In this document: piece after piece, positions 1 to 8,912 of the stretch
Layout: every line of letters starts with the position of its first letter
Numbering within the stretch: position 1 is the first letter of the stretch
From: Aliiroseovarius crassostreae
GTDB lineage: Bacteria; Pseudomonadota; Alphaproteobacteria; Rhodobacterales; Rhodobacteraceae
DNA: 64,000 bases
Direction of reading: 5' to 3'
Assembly: GCF_001307765.1 (NCBI RefSeq)
Contig: NZ_LKBA01000004.1
Location: 124,001 to 188,000, forward strand
The notes under the pieces: model-generated
Told to the model about the DNA's origin: nothing
Databases searched by the model: none
Seen by the model: only the letters and a program-made list of their open reading frames with translations
Translations under genes and position numbers: made by a program

Positions 1-2
1 TT

Positions 3-3000
3 GATGACGGCAAAGAAGCGGTCGATCTGGGCCAGACACCCGCCGATCTGGTGGTAATCTCGGCCGCAGATACCGAGCTTGCGGGCCTGTCGGAGGCGCG
101 ATCCGCGATGGAGGCCCCGCCGAGCCTGCGCCTTGGCAACATGATGCACCTCACCCATCCCATGTCTGTGGATCTGCATATTGATGATTGCGCGTCCAAG
201 TCCCGGCTGGTGATTGCCCGCGTGCTGGGCGGCGTGGGCTATTGGAAATATGGTGCCGAGCAATATTCCGCGCGTTTGCGCGAGGCGGGGGTCCCGCTGG
301 TGCTTCTGCCCGGCGATGACAAACCCGATGCTGAACTGCGGGCGTTGTCCACCGTGTCGGACGAAGATTACGATGCGCTCTGGGCTTATCTGGTGGAGGG
401 TGGACCGCAGAACTGCACACTCTTTCTCGATTATGCCAAAGCGATGCTGGACGGGGCTGAGAAACCAGAGGCCGCCAAGCCGCTGTTGCGGGCCGGGGTC
501 TATTGGCCCGGTGCGGGCGTGTCCGACCTTGCCGCTGCACAGGCCGCGTGGAGCGAGGGGGCGCCGGTGGTGCCTGTTGTCTTCTATCGGGCGTTGGTGC
601 AGGGGGCGGGGCTGAACCCGATCAATCGTCTGGTGAAATCGCTTTTGCGGCAGGGGCTGAACCCGTTGCCGATCTTTGTGGCGTCCCTGAAAGATCCGGT
701 TTCAGTGGCGACACTGGAAAGCCTGTTCACCCAGGCCGCGCCAGATGTGATCCTGAACTGCACGTCATTTGCCGTGGGCTCGCCCCATCAGGATGAAGCG
801 CATAAGAATACCAACCCGCTGGCCGCGCCCTTCTGCAATGACGCTCCGATCTTTCAGGTGGTGCTGGCCGCGTCCGGTGAGGCCGCATGGGAAGAGGGGC
901 TTGCGGGCCTGTCTGCCCGTGACATCGCCATGAACGTGGCGCTGCCCGAAGTGGATGGCCGTATCCTGTCGCGTGCGATTTCCTTCAAGGGGGAGGCGTT
1001 TTTCGACGAGGCGACGGAATGCCCCATCGCGACCTACCGCGCGCGGGGGGACCGGGTGCAGTTTGTGGCAGAACTTGCCGCGGGCTGGGCACGTCTGCGC
1101 CGGGCTGAGGCAGGCGCGCGCAAAGTTGCGCTGATCATGGCAAACTATCCAAACAAGGACGGGCGCCTGGCCAATGGTGTTGGCCTTGATACCCCCGCCG
1201 CCGTGGTCCACGCGCTGGGATTGCTTGCGGATGAGGGTTATACGGTCACGAATGCGCCCGCCGACAGCGATGCCCTGATGCAATCTGTCATGGCAGGCCC
1301 CACCAACTGGCTGGTGGATCGGGCGGAACGGACAGGCGGTGTGCGCCTGTCGCTTGAGGATTACCTGACCCATTACAAAGCCCTCCCATGGGCGTTGCGC
1401 GAAGCGGTGGAAACCCGTTGGGGCACCCCGGAAAATGACCCGTTTTACGAGGGGGGCTTTGCACTTTCGGTGTTGGAATATGGAAATGTCGTCGTCGGTG
1501 TGCAGCCTGCGCGCGGCTATAATATCGACCCGACTGAAACCTATCACTCGCCCGATCTGGTCCCGCCACACAACTACCTCGCCTTCTATTTCTGGCTGCG
1601 CCACCAGCATCAGGCCCACGCGATTGTGCATATGGGCAAGCACGGGAACCTTGAATGGCTGCCCGGAAAATCCGTGGCGCTTTCCGAGGAATGCTGGCCC
1701 GAGGCCATCTTTGGCCCGCTGCCACATGTCTATCCGTTTATTGTCAATGACCCCGGCGAAGGCACCCAGGCCAAGCGCCGCGCACAGGCGGTGATCATCG
1801 ACCACCTGACCCCGCCGCTCACACGCGCCGAAAGCTATGGTCCGCTGCGTGATCTTGAGGCGCTGGTCGATGAGTATTACGAGGCCGCCGGCGTGGACCC
1901 GCGCCGGATTGACCACCTCAAACGCGAGATCCTGTCGCTTACCTCCGTCACCGGGCTGGATCAGGATGCGGGCCTCACCGGTGAGGATGAGGAAAGCGAT
2001 CTGGCCAAGCTTGACGCCTATCTGTGCGAGTTGAAAGAAGCGCAGATCCGCGATGGTTTGCATGTCTTTGGACAATCACCGTTGGGGGAGCTTGAGCGCG
2101 ATCTGGCAATTGCCCTGCTGCGCGTGCCGCGTGGGGAAGGAAAAGCGGGGGATGCGTCCCTGATCCGGGCGCTCGCTGCGGATTGTGGCGTCGATATCGA
2201 CCCGCTTGATTGCGATATGGCCGCTGCTTATGAGGGGCCGCGTCACAAGTTCCTGCAAGCGGCGGACACGGCCCCCTGGCGCAACAATGGTGACACGGTG
2301 GAGCGGCTGGAGAAACTTGCGCAGCTTGCCGTTGGATGGTCCGAGACCCCTGCGCATTTCAACGCCACCCGCCCGGTGCTGGAAACATTGCATGGGGTGG
2401 TTCTGCCTGCCGTGCGCGCCTGCGGTCCGGCAGAAGGAGAGGGGCTTCTCACCGCCCTCAAGGGGCAGTTCGTCGCCCCTGCGCCCTCCGGCGCGCCCAC
2501 GCGGGGCCGTCTGGACACGCTTCCGACCGGGCGCAACTTCTTTTCGGTCGATAGCCGCGCGGTGCCGACGCCCACCGCCTGGGCGCTGGGCTGGAAATCC
2601 GCCAACCTGCTCATTGACAAACATCTGCAAACCCATGGGGATTGGCCACGCACCATGCTGGTCACCGCCTGGGGGACGGCAAATATGCGCACTGGAGGAG
2701 ACGACATCGCGCAGGCAATGGCCCTTATGGGGGTGAAGCCGAAATGGGATAGCGCCAATCGTCGCGTGACCGGGTTTGAAGTGATCCCGGTGACTGCTCT
2801 CGGTCGCCCCCGCGTGGATGTGACGCTGCGCGTATCGGGTTTCTTCCGCGACGCCTTCCCGCAACTCATCGCGCTTTACGACAGTGCCGCACGGGCCGTG
2901 CAGGGGCAGGAAGAACCTGACGACATGAACCCGGCGGCTGCTCGGGTGCGGGCAGGCGAAAGCGCCCACCGCGTCTATGGATCGAAACCCGGTGCCTATG

Positions 3001-3668
3001 GGGCGGGGCTTCAGGCGATGATTGACGAGCGGCTTTGGGCTGACAAGGCTGATCTGGCGGATGCCTATCTCGAATGGGGGGGCTATGCCTATGGCGCTGC
3101 CACCGAAGGGGAGCGTGACCGTGCAGGGTTTGAGCAACGTCTGAGCCAGACCGAGGCGATTGTGCAAAACCAGGACAATCGTGAACACGATCTTCTGGAC
3201 AGCGACGATTATTACCAGTTCGAAGGCGGTGCCGCCGCCGCCGTCTCCACGCTCCAAGGCAAAGACCGACCGATCTATCACAATGATCACTCCCGCCCGG
3301 AACGACCGGTCATCCGCACGCTGGAAGACGAAATCGGCCGGGTGGTGCGATCCCGAGTGGTGAACCCCAAATGGATCGAAGGGGTGAAGCGCCACGGCTA
3401 TAAAGGCGCGTTCGAAATCGCCGCCACGGTGGATTACATGTTTGCCTTTGCCGCCACCACAGGCGCGGTTCGCAGTCACCATTTCGACCTCGTGCATGCC
3501 GCTTTCATCGAAGATGACGACACGCGGGAATTCATTCAGGAACACAACGCCCCGGCGCTGCAAGAGATCCTTGAACGCCTTAAGGAAGCGATGGATCGGG
3601 GCCTCTGGCAGCCGCGCTCCAACTCGGCCCGCGCCTCATTGGATGAGCTTGGCGGGACATCGGCATGA
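3..3668 (+). CDS. cobN: Cobaltochelatase subunit CobN (5' end outside window)
   Basis: Large ATP-dependent subunit of the aerobic cobalt chelatase CobNST, which inserts cobalt into hydrogenobyrinic acid a,c-diamide in the cytoplasm. The reading frame is open to the window edge and already reads DDGKEAVDLGQTPADLVV before the first possible GTG start at 51. That is CobN-like sequence, so the true start lies upstream. About 1220 residues are present; the family is roughly 1250-1280. CobN/magnesium chelatase H-type stretches include a His-rich block near 1590-1650 (HNYLAFYFWLRHQHQAHAIV, then MGKHGNLEWLPGK) and a conserved C-terminal part (YNHDHSRPERPV-like, RSRVVNPKWIEG). The stop overlaps the next start as ATGA. 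CobST are not in the window. Confidence 0.97.
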   Translation, partial: DDGKEAVDLGQTPADLVVISAADTELAGLSEARSAMEAPPSLRLGNMMHLTHPMSVDLHIDDCASKSRLVIARVLGGVGYWKYGAEQYSARLREAGVPLVLLPGDDKPDAELRALSTVSDEDYDALWAYLVEGGPQNCTLFLDYAKAMLDGAEKPEAAKPLLRAGVYWPGAGVSDLAAAQAAWSEGAPVVPVVFYRALVQGAGLNPINRLVKSLLRQGLNPLPIFVASLKDPVSVATLESLFTQAAPDVILNCTSFAVGSPHQDEAHKNTNPLAAPFCNDAPIFQVVLAASGEAAWEEGLAGLSARDIAMNVALPEVDGRILSRAISFKGEAFFDEATECPIATYRARGDRVQFVAELAAGWARLRRAEAGARKVALIMANYPNKDGRLANGVGLDTPAAVVHALGLLADEGYTVTNAPADSDALMQSVMAGPTNWLVDRAERTGGVRLSLEDYLTHYKALPWALREAVETRWGTPENDPFYEGGFALSVLEYGNVVVGVQPARGYNIDPTETYHSPDLVPPHNYLAFYFWLRHQHQAHAIVHMGKHGNLEWLPGKSVALSEECWPEAIFGPLPHVYPFIVNDPGEGTQAKRRAQAVIIDHLTPPLTRAESYGPLRDLEALVDEYYEAAGVDPRRIDHLKREILSLTSVTGLDQDAGLTGEDEESDLAKLDAYLCELKEAQIRDGLHVFGQSPLGELERDLAIALLRVPRGEGKAGDASLIRALAADCGVDIDPLDCDMAAAYEGPRHKFLQAADTAPWRNNGDTVERLEKLAQLAVGWSETPAHFNATRPVLETLHGVVLPAVRACGPAEGEGLLTALKGQFVAPAPSGAPTRGRLDTLPTGRNFFSVDSRAVPTPTAWALGWKSANLLIDKHLQTHGDWPRTMLVTAWGTANMRTGGDDIAQAMALMGVKPKWDSANRRVTGFEVIPVTALGRPRVDVTLRVSGFFRDAFPQLIALYDSAARAVQGQEEPDDMNPAAARVRAGESAHRVYGSKPGAYGAGLQAMIDERLWADKADLADAYLEWGGYAYGAATEGERDRAGFEQRLSQTEAIVQNQDNREHDLLDSDDYYQFEGGAAAAVSTLQGKDRPIYHNDHSRPERPVIRTLEDEIGRVVRSRVVNPKWIEGVKRHGYKGAFEIAATVDYMFAFAATTGAVRSHHFDLVHAAFIEDDDTREFIQEHNAPALQEILERLKEAMDRGLWQPRSNSARASLDELGGTSA

Positions 3669-4118
3669 CACCCCGCCTTGCCACGGCAGAAGACGCCAAA
3701 TGGATCCTCGAATTGATCCAGCGCGTGTTTGCCGAGCATGACGGGCGCATTGATCCGCCAAGCTCCATGCACCGAATGGGGCGCGGATGTCGAAAGGCAG
3801 ATAGCGGAAGGGGAGGTCTGGGTGATCAACCGCGCCGCCTGCCTGTTTCTGACGCCGCTTCCCGACGCGCTTTATCTCAGCAAACTGGCGGTGAGTGTCA
3901 GGGTGCGGGGGAAAGGGCTCGCCCGCAAACTGGTGGAGCAGGCCGGCATCCGCGCCATCGCGTTGGGCAAACCCTGCCTGCGATTGAAAACCCGCGTGGA
4001 GCTCAGCCAGAACCATAAAGCGTTCCGCGCCCTTGGATTTGACGAGGTTGGGGCATCATCCCACCCCGGCTTTGACCGCCCAACCTCCCTGAGTTTCGAA
4101 AAACGTCTCACTCCCTGA
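3665..4118 (+). pseudogene. GNAT N-acetyltransferase split by a frameshift
   Basis: The first frame starts at 3665 (MTPRLATAEDAKWILELI) and runs to HRM near 3779. The family sequence then continues in the +1 frame (GADVERQIAEGEVWVI to SFEKRLTP, stop at 4118). That second frame holds the acetyl-CoA loop (SVRVRGKGLARKLVEQAG) and the C-terminal KAFRALGFDEVGA motif of GNAT enzymes. Loss of two bases after the ATG at about 3777-3779 would explain the break exactly: an ACG codon there restores the usual HR(L/M)T-x-A-D(I/V) spacing. The gene is translationally coupled to cobN. It may be a true pseudogene or a sequencing error; neither half alone makes a complete fold. Confidence 0.82.
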
Positions 4119-4160
4119 CGTGGCTTGGATGAGGGCTCGGCGCAGAGCGCGCGCGGGATG

Positions 4161-4214
4161 CCCCCTGTTTACTTTCTGGTAAAAAATATCCCGGGGAGCG
4201 CCTGAAACAGGCGC
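4161..4214 (+). repeat. Dispersed intergenic repeat, copy 1
   Basis: Contains TTTCTGGTAAAAAATATCC followed by CGGGG, the same core as the copies near 12490 and (inverted) 16710. The flanking GCGCCTGAAACAGGCGC forms a short hairpin. It lies between two convergent genes. Confidence 0.55.
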
Positions 4215-4286
4215 AAAAACAGGATCAGCTCACAGCGGGAGCAACCCAAAGTGTGGCGCGGATGCTTGGCCGGATGTGGGGTCAGA

Positions 4287-4730
4287 TCATTGCCGTGCCG
4301 CAATGGGGGTGCATTCGATATTTTGCAAAACCACGCGATCTTCATCCGCGCTCCATTCATCCTGCAGTTCGCAATCCAGATCTACACGGATCGGAGGGGG
4401 CACCGGAGGCAGGTCTCTGTTGCAATTCAACTGGGCGCGCTGAATGCCCTGATCCCCGCTCAGGCTTCCCTCTCGAATGGGGCATCCGGTGCTTTGTTCG
4501 ATGGCGATCTTGGCACGTCGCAGGACCGAAGACACGCTGGGCAGGGCTTCGAAATTCACCCGGTAGCTTTCCACCCAATCCTCGCGCCGATGGATTTTGA
4601 ACGTGGCCCCCTGCACGGTGGCCTCATATGTCCTGGTGTCCTTGCTGCGAAACTCCGGGCTGGGACTGTCACACCCTGCGAGCAGGGCGGATAGGGCAAT
4701 GGGCAGCAGAGAGAGTGGACGAAGGGGCAT
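4287..4730 (-). CDS. Putative lipoprotein, function unknown
   Basis: 147 residues. An N-terminal signal peptide ends in a lipobox (LSALLAGC, Cys at residue 19), so the mature protein should be lipid-anchored to the inner or outer membrane. The mature part has two further Cys (in GCPIREG and LNCNRD) that could form a disulfide, plus a third in DLDCELQDE. No enzyme motif is visible. It looks like a conserved Rhodobacterales hypothetical lipoprotein. A TTAA-N7-TTAA box lies 50 bp upstream of its start and could place it under CtrA. Confidence 0.8.
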   Translation of the reverse strand: MPLRPLSLLPIALSALLAGCDSPSPEFRSKDTRTYEATVQGATFKIHRREDWVESYRVNFEALPSVSSVLRRAKIAIEQSTGCPIREGSLSGDQGIQRAQLNCNRDLPPVPPPIRVDLDCELQDEWSADEDRVVLQNIECTPIAARQ

Positions 4731-4780
4731 GGCGGTGCTCGTGGCGGAGGTGTCGATGGGGATAGCGTCGGTGGTTTTGG

Positions 4781-4795
4781 TTAATCAATGGTTAA
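4781..4795 (-). promoter_or_regulatory. CtrA-type box TTAA-N7-TTAA
   Basis: TTAA TCAATGG TTAA, exactly seven bases between the half-sites, as in the alphaproteobacterial CtrA consensus. It sits about 50 bp upstream of the lipoprotein start at 4730 and 160 bp upstream of the membrane-protein gene at 4954. The motif is seen; regulation is inferred. Confidence 0.5.
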
Positions 4796-4909
4796 GCAAC
4801 GAGCAAACAATGGAGCATCCGCTGAATTCTTACCGGTAAAATCTGATACCGGCAGCGTCTTTGATGTTGCGACCGCTTGTCACTTGCCAAGGCGGGAGAC
4901 TCGGGTTAA

Positions 4910-4933
4910 ACATATTCGTAAACGTGAATATGT
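4910..4933 (+). promoter_or_regulatory. Candidate persulfide-repressor (SqrR/BigR-type) operator
   Basis: Perfect 8-bp inverted repeat, ACATATTC - GTAAACGT - GAATATGT, 20 bp upstream of the ATG at 4954. Its core is ATTC-N8-GAAT, the motif I recall for the ArsR-family sulfide-responsive repressors SqrR and BigR. A bound repressor would block transcription of the downstream membrane protein. No such repressor gene lies in the window. Confidence 0.55.
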
Positions 4934-4953
4934 AAGCGAAAAGGAATCGCGCC

Positions 4954-6159
4954 ATGCAACTCTCCCGCCCAGCTGACAAATACAATCCACTCTACTTTCT
5001 GGCCTCGGTCGGGGCCGGAGGTCTGTCGGTGACCTTCTTCATGTATCTGATGTTCTGGGTGCCACATAAGGACCGTCCGGTGCCGATCTTCGAAGACCTG
5101 ATTGCAGTGATGCAATCGGGGTCGATGGGATTGAAAATTGCTGTGATCGCTGCGTGGGCAGGGATCGCTGCCATGGTGTTTCTGAACCTGAAATATCTGG
5201 TCTGGAACCTCAACCAATTCTCGGCGTTCAAGAAAACCGACGCTTACGCAGCGCTGAAAAGCTCCAATGGCGAAACCACCATTCTGGCGATGCCGCTGGC
5301 GCTCGCCATGTCAGTCAACGGCATGTTTGTGGCGGGGCTGGTTTTTGTCCCCGGATTGTGGAGCATCGTCGAATATCTGTTTCCCCTGGCCATGCTGGCC
5401 TTTCTCGCCATTGGGATTGTCGCGCTTGCCTATATTGGGGATTTCCTGGGCCGCGTGTTGACCAAGGGGGGCGTGTTCGATGTGACCGCGCATAACAGTT
5501 TTGCCCAGATGCTGCCTGCGTTTGCACTGTCGATGGTGGCGGTGGGTTTTGCCGCCCCGGCCGCGATGAGCCATACCGCCGCCGTTGTGGCAATTTCTTT
5601 GGTTGGGTCGACATTTTTCGGAACCGCCGCAATCGTTTACGCTCTGGTCGCGCTGGTCACCGCATTCAACTCGATGCTGCATTACGGCACCTCGAAAGAA
5701 AGTGCGCCGACCCTGATGATCGTGATCCCGATCCTGACGGTTCTGGGCATCATGTTCATGCGTCAGACCCATGGCTTGCATGAGACGTTCAATGTTCATG
5801 TGACCCCGGCAGAAACCATGGTGTTTCTTGCCCGCCTCCTGACCATTCAGCTGCTGTTTGCCCTGCTGGGCCTGGCCGTGCTTGCCCGTCAGGGATATTG
5901 GAAAAGCTTCGTTTTCGGGGCTGAGACGTCGCCCGGCTCCTATGCCCTTGTCTGCCCCGGTGTGGCGCTGTCGGTGTTGACGCATTTCTTCCTGAATGCG
6001 GGGCTGGTGAAAGCGGGTGTGCTGGACAAGTTCTCGGCGCTCTACTGGGGCGGAACCGCCATTGCCCTTGTGCTGCAATTTGCAATGATCGCTCTGGTGC
6101 TGCGCCTGAACAAACAGCATTTCGACCGCAGTCAGGCTGTTGCGCAACCGGCGGAGTGA
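4954..6159 (+). CDS. Polytopic membrane protein, TsoY/TDT-like
   Basis: 401 residues with about ten hydrophobic segments and short loops; no signal peptide. The sequence and length resemble proteins annotated as the TsoY family, related to the TehA/SLAC1 (tellurite-resistance/dicarboxylate) transporters. The family name is from memory and the transported substrate is unknown. The frame is uninterrupted, so this copy shows no in-frame UGA. The start is fixed by AAGGA 8 bp upstream. The operator just upstream suggests induction by sulfide or persulfide, consistent with a role in sulfur-species export or uptake (inference). Confidence 0.72.
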   Translation: MQLSRPADKYNPLYFLASVGAGGLSVTFFMYLMFWVPHKDRPVPIFEDLIAVMQSGSMGLKIAVIAAWAGIAAMVFLNLKYLVWNLNQFSAFKKTDAYAALKSSNGETTILAMPLALAMSVNGMFVAGLVFVPGLWSIVEYLFPLAMLAFLAIGIVALAYIGDFLGRVLTKGGVFDVTAHNSFAQMLPAFALSMVAVGFAAPAAMSHTAAVVAISLVGSTFFGTAAIVYALVALVTAFNSMLHYGTSKESAPTLMIVIPILTVLGIMFMRQTHGLHETFNVHVTPAETMVFLARLLTIQLLFALLGLAVLARQGYWKSFVFGAETSPGSYALVCPGVALSVLTHFFLNAGLVKAGVLDKFSALYWGGTAIALVLQFAMIALVLRLNKQHFDRSQAVAQPAE

Positions 6160-6270
6160 CCGGACCAAAGAACTGGCTGGCGGGCGCTCCTTCGGGTGCC
6201 CGTTTTGCCTTTCGCACGCTTGCATTCCCCGCCCCAAACCGTGACAGTGGCAAGGCGAAGGATCAGATTT

Positions 6271-6693
6271 GTGAGCGCAATGCCCCAACTTGATGACATC
6301 ACCGGACAATGCCTGTGTGGCAAATGCGGCTTTGCCTTTCATGGTGCGCCGTTCTTGCAGGTGGTGTGCCATTGCGACAGCTGTCGCCGCGCAACCGGTG
6401 CGGCGAGTGTTGGGTTCATGGGATTGAAAAACGGGCAATGGCGCTGGACCGGTGCGCGCCCTGCCCGTTACGAAAGCTCCCCCGGTGTGCAGCGGTTTTT
6501 CTGCCCAACCTGCGGGTCCGCCCTGGGCTTTGAGGGCAGCCACTATCCCGGACAGTTCTATGCGCTCGCCTGTGCCCTTGCAGATCCAACGCTGTTTGCG
6601 CCAACCGCGCATGTGCATCATGATGAAATTCTGCCCTGGGCAAGCCCGGCAGATGACCTGCCCCGCCACCTGCTCACCTCCGAACTGCTTTGA
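6271..6693 (+). CDS. GFA/CENP-V family zinc protein
   Basis: Short zinc protein of the glutathione-dependent formaldehyde-activating (GFA) fold. It has the ordered Cys motifs CLCGKCGF, CHCDSC and CPTCGS that bind two zincs. Family members are mostly uncharacterised; few are true S-(hydroxymethyl)glutathione synthases. GTG at 6271 has GAAGGA at good distance; the ATG at 6280 is the alternative. An upstream in-frame ATG at 6196 has no ribosome site. The stop overlaps the ribosome site of cobO, so the two may be co-transcribed. Confidence 0.85.
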   Translation: MSAMPQLDDITGQCLCGKCGFAFHGAPFLQVVCHCDSCRRATGAASVGFMGLKNGQWRWTGARPARYESSPGVQRFFCPTCGSALGFEGSHYPGQFYALACALADPTLFAPTAHVHHDEILPWASPADDLPRHLLTSELL

Positions 6694-6701
6694 GGAAACA
6701 C

Positions 6702-7331
6702 ATGACTGACAAACCCGCAAAACCCCCTGTTGATCCTGAACGTCACGCAATGAAAATGGCCAAGAAAAAGGCCGCACGTGACAAGATTATGGCCACCAAG
6801 ACCGACAAGAAGGGGCTGGTGATTGTGCATACCGGCAAGGGCAAGGGCAAAAGCTCGGCCGCGTTTGGTATGATCTTCCGCTGTATCGCCCATGACATGA
6901 AATGCGCCGTGGTGCAGTTCATCAAAGGTGGCATGGATTGCGGCGAGCGGGATCTGATCACCGCAAAATTTGGCGATATCTGCGAATTTCACACCATGGG
7001 CGAAGGCTTTACCTGGGAAACCCAGGACAAGACCCGGGACACTGAAATGGCTCAGGCCGCGTGGGAAAAATCCAAGGAGCTGATCCGCGACCCTGCCAAC
7101 ACGATGGTGCTTCTGGATGAGATCAATATTGCCATCCGTTATGGCTATGTGGATGCCGCTGAGGTCGCCACCTTCCTTGACGAGGAAAAACCCGAGATGA
7201 CCCATGTGGTTCTGACCGGGCGCAATGCCGCGGATGAGGTGATCGAACTGGCTGATCTCGTGACCGAAATGGAACTGGTAAAACACCCGTTCCGTTCGGG
7301 CATCAAAGCGCAGATCGGCGTCGAATACTGA
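6702..7331 (+). CDS. cobO: Cob(I)yrinic acid a,c-diamide adenosyltransferase
   Basis: CobO/CobA-type (BtuR) corrinoid adenosyltransferase. It transfers 5'-deoxyadenosine from ATP to reduced corrinoid, after cobalt insertion by CobNST. The P-loop GKGKGKSS is at residues 45-52, and LLDEINIAI is the Walker B-like stretch. The 209-residue length is normal. ATG at 6702 is preceded by GAGGA. The basic N-terminal extension before the P-loop is usual for the alphaproteobacterial form. It follows cobN with unrelated genes in between. Confidence 0.95.
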   Translation: MTDKPAKPPVDPERHAMKMAKKKAARDKIMATKTDKKGLVIVHTGKGKGKSSAAFGMIFRCIAHDMKCAVVQFIKGGMDCGERDLITAKFGDICEFHTMGEGFTWETQDKTRDTEMAQAAWEKSKELIRDPANTMVLLDEINIAIRYGYVDAAEVATFLDEEKPEMTHVVLTGRNAADEVIELADLVTEMELVKHPFRSGIKAQIGVEY

Positions 7332-7376
7332 TCTGCCTTTGGGGCGCGCGCCCGCTGGATATGAAAAGGAAACGCC

Positions 7377-7721
7377 ATGCCAAGGTTTTACATGGCCTAT
7401 CACATGGGTCAGACCGGGGCTGAACTGGCCGGGTCTGATCCGGATGTCCAATCTCAACGGCAGGCGCGGTTTCAACAGTGGATGCAGAAACATGCGGCCG
7501 TTTTGCTTGTGCCAATGCAGCCATTGGGGCCGCAATGGACCATATCGGAAGATGGCGCACAGGAAGGGTTTGCAGGCTCCATGATGGGATATTCTATCCT
7601 TGAGGCCCCGGATCTGGAAACTGCCAAAACCATTGCCGGCGACTGCCCCTTTTGTGAAATCGGAAACTTGCAGCTAGCACAAATGGTTGAGCTTCCGGCG
7701 CCTCCAAAGACCACGACCTGA
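7377..7721 (+). CDS. YCII-related domain protein
   Basis: 114 residues resembling the YCII/DGPF alpha-beta barrel: a long hydrophobic start (MPRFYMAYHMG), then FAGSMMGYSILEAPDLETAKTIAGDCPF and a final beta strand (LQLAQMVEL). Members are small dimers of mostly unknown function. It lies 45 bp after cobO on the same strand and may be the last gene of that transcript. A strong hairpin follows. Confidence 0.65.
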   Translation: MPRFYMAYHMGQTGAELAGSDPDVQSQRQARFQQWMQKHAAVLLVPMQPLGPQWTISEDGAQEGFAGSMMGYSILEAPDLETAKTIAGDCPFCEIGNLQLAQMVELPAPPKTTT

Positions 7722-7736
7722 ACAGGTCTGGGTGGG

Positions 7737-7762
7737 GTGGGGCCGGGGGGACCGGGCCCCAC
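7737..7762 (+). terminator. Strong GC hairpin after the YCII-like gene
   Basis: GTGGGGCC and GGCCCCAC pair over a 10-base loop. There is no clear T-run, so it may be a REP-like or mRNA-stabilising hairpin rather than a classical terminator. The next 100 bp to the convergent gene at 7870 hold only a degenerate repeat (CTTGGTTCAAATACTCCCG). Confidence 0.4.
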
Positions 7763-7869
7763 CGCTCTTCACACTTTCCCCTTGGTTCAAATACTCCCGC
7801 CGGAGGCCCCCCAAGCCTGTCGACCAACCTGCCAACCAAAGCAAGAAAGGGCGCGGGAGCACCTTGCGG

Positions 7870-8403
7870 TCAGATCGCGTCCCGCAGCTTGGTCATCAGC
7901 GCGGTCAGGTTCTTTTCATATCGCGCACTGACCAGTCGCCCGCCATCGTCAAACTCTTCCCGACTGCCCGCCACGGCAATTTCCGGCCCAAGTATCAGAC
8001 GAGGCTGAAAGGGTGTCATGGCTGCGACCAGCGAGGCCTGCGCGCGTTCGCCACCCGCCCGGCCGCTGGCGGCTGACATCACGACAACCGGTTTGCCCAT
8101 CCAGGGTTGGGGCCGGGTCCGGCTGACCCAATCCAATGCGTTTTTCAGAACGCCGCTCAGCATTTTGTTATATTCCGGGGTCGAGATCAGGACCGCATCC
8201 GCAGACCTGATCTGCTCGGTCAGCACAACCACCGAGGCCGGGATCCCCTGAGCCTCTTCCAGATCCCCATCGTAAAGTGGCAGGTTCAGATCCGCTTCGA
8301 TGAAATCGCATTCCCCAAACACCCGCGCCGCTTCGCGCAAAAGCATCCGGTTCGTCGACCCGCTGCGCAGTGCTCCGGGTAAGCCTAGTAACGTTACACC
8401 CAT
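7870..8403 (-). CDS. NADPH-dependent FMN reductase
   Basis: 177-residue flavodoxin-like quinone/chromate reductase type. LPGALRSGSTNRMLL is the FMN phosphate loop at residues 8-22, and STPEYNKMLSGVLKNALDW is the signature region around residues 72-90. It probably reduces quinones, azo compounds or metals with NAD(P)H in the cytoplasm. It stands alone, convergent to the cobO transcript; the physiological substrate is unknown. Confidence 0.88.
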   Translation of the reverse strand: MGVTLLGLPGALRSGSTNRMLLREAARVFGECDFIEADLNLPLYDGDLEEAQGIPASVVVLTEQIRSADAVLISTPEYNKMLSGVLKNALDWVSRTRPQPWMGKPVVVMSAASGRAGGERAQASLVAAMTPFQPRLILGPEIAVAGSREEFDDGGRLVSARYEKNLTALMTKLRDAI

Positions 8404-8464
8404 ACCACTCTCCTGTTTTGCAGGCTGATCCTTGCGGCATATGCGCGCCAGATCAAGCCCAGCC

Positions 8465-8863
8465 TCAGCCCAGCGTGTTGGCGACTTCGATCAGATTGCC
8501 ATCCGGGTCGCGCAGATAGAGTGACAGGATTGGTCCGGTCGCGCCACTGCGCCGCACGGGGCCCTCTTCAACAGGGATTGCCATCTGCTCCAGATGAGCT
8601 TGCCACTCCGCCAAATCCCGATCCGACAGGAAACAAAGATCCGCTGACCCCGGGGCAGGGGCCGCGGCCTTGGGATCAAAAGGCCTGTCCGCAGGATGAA
8701 GGTTGATTTTCTGACGGCCAAAACACAAGGCCCACCTTGTGCTGCCATCCGCCGGGTGAAACGACACCGCCCGCATCCCCATGACATCCTCGTAAAACCG
8801 GATCGTGTCTTGCAGGTTCGTCACGGTCAGGACAAGGTGATCTAAAGTGGACACGGTGGGCAT
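8465..8863 (-). CDS. VOC family protein
   Basis: 132-residue glyoxalase/bleomycin-resistance/dioxygenase fold: two beta-alpha-beta-beta-beta modules (STLDHLVLTVTNLQDTIRFYE; LSLYLRDPDGNLIEVANT). The DPDGNLIE motif carries the usual last metal ligand, and LDHLV the first His. The longer frame to 8941 adds an unrelated N-terminus; ATG 8863 has GGAGAAG upstream and starts where family members start. Divergent from the gene at 8913 with a 49-bp gap. Confidence 0.85.
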   Translation of the reverse strand: MPTVSTLDHLVLTVTNLQDTIRFYEDVMGMRAVSFHPADGSTRWALCFGRQKINLHPADRPFDPKAAAPAPGSADLCFLSDRDLAEWQAHLEQMAIPVEEGPVRRSGATGPILSLYLRDPDGNLIEVANTLG

Positions 8864-8912
8864 CTGGTCTTCTCCGGCTGGATACACACAGGCTGACAGG
8901 AGGGCCGCCCCG

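Noticed and set aside
765-3563. Long minus-strand frames (436 and 495 residues) inside cobN
   Set aside because: They mirror the high-GC codon pattern of cobN, show no family motif, and the plus strand is clearly coding.
4954-6159. Selenoprotein reading of the TsoY-like gene
   Set aside because: The frame has no internal UGA and ends after a normal C-terminus; nothing supports selenocysteine here.
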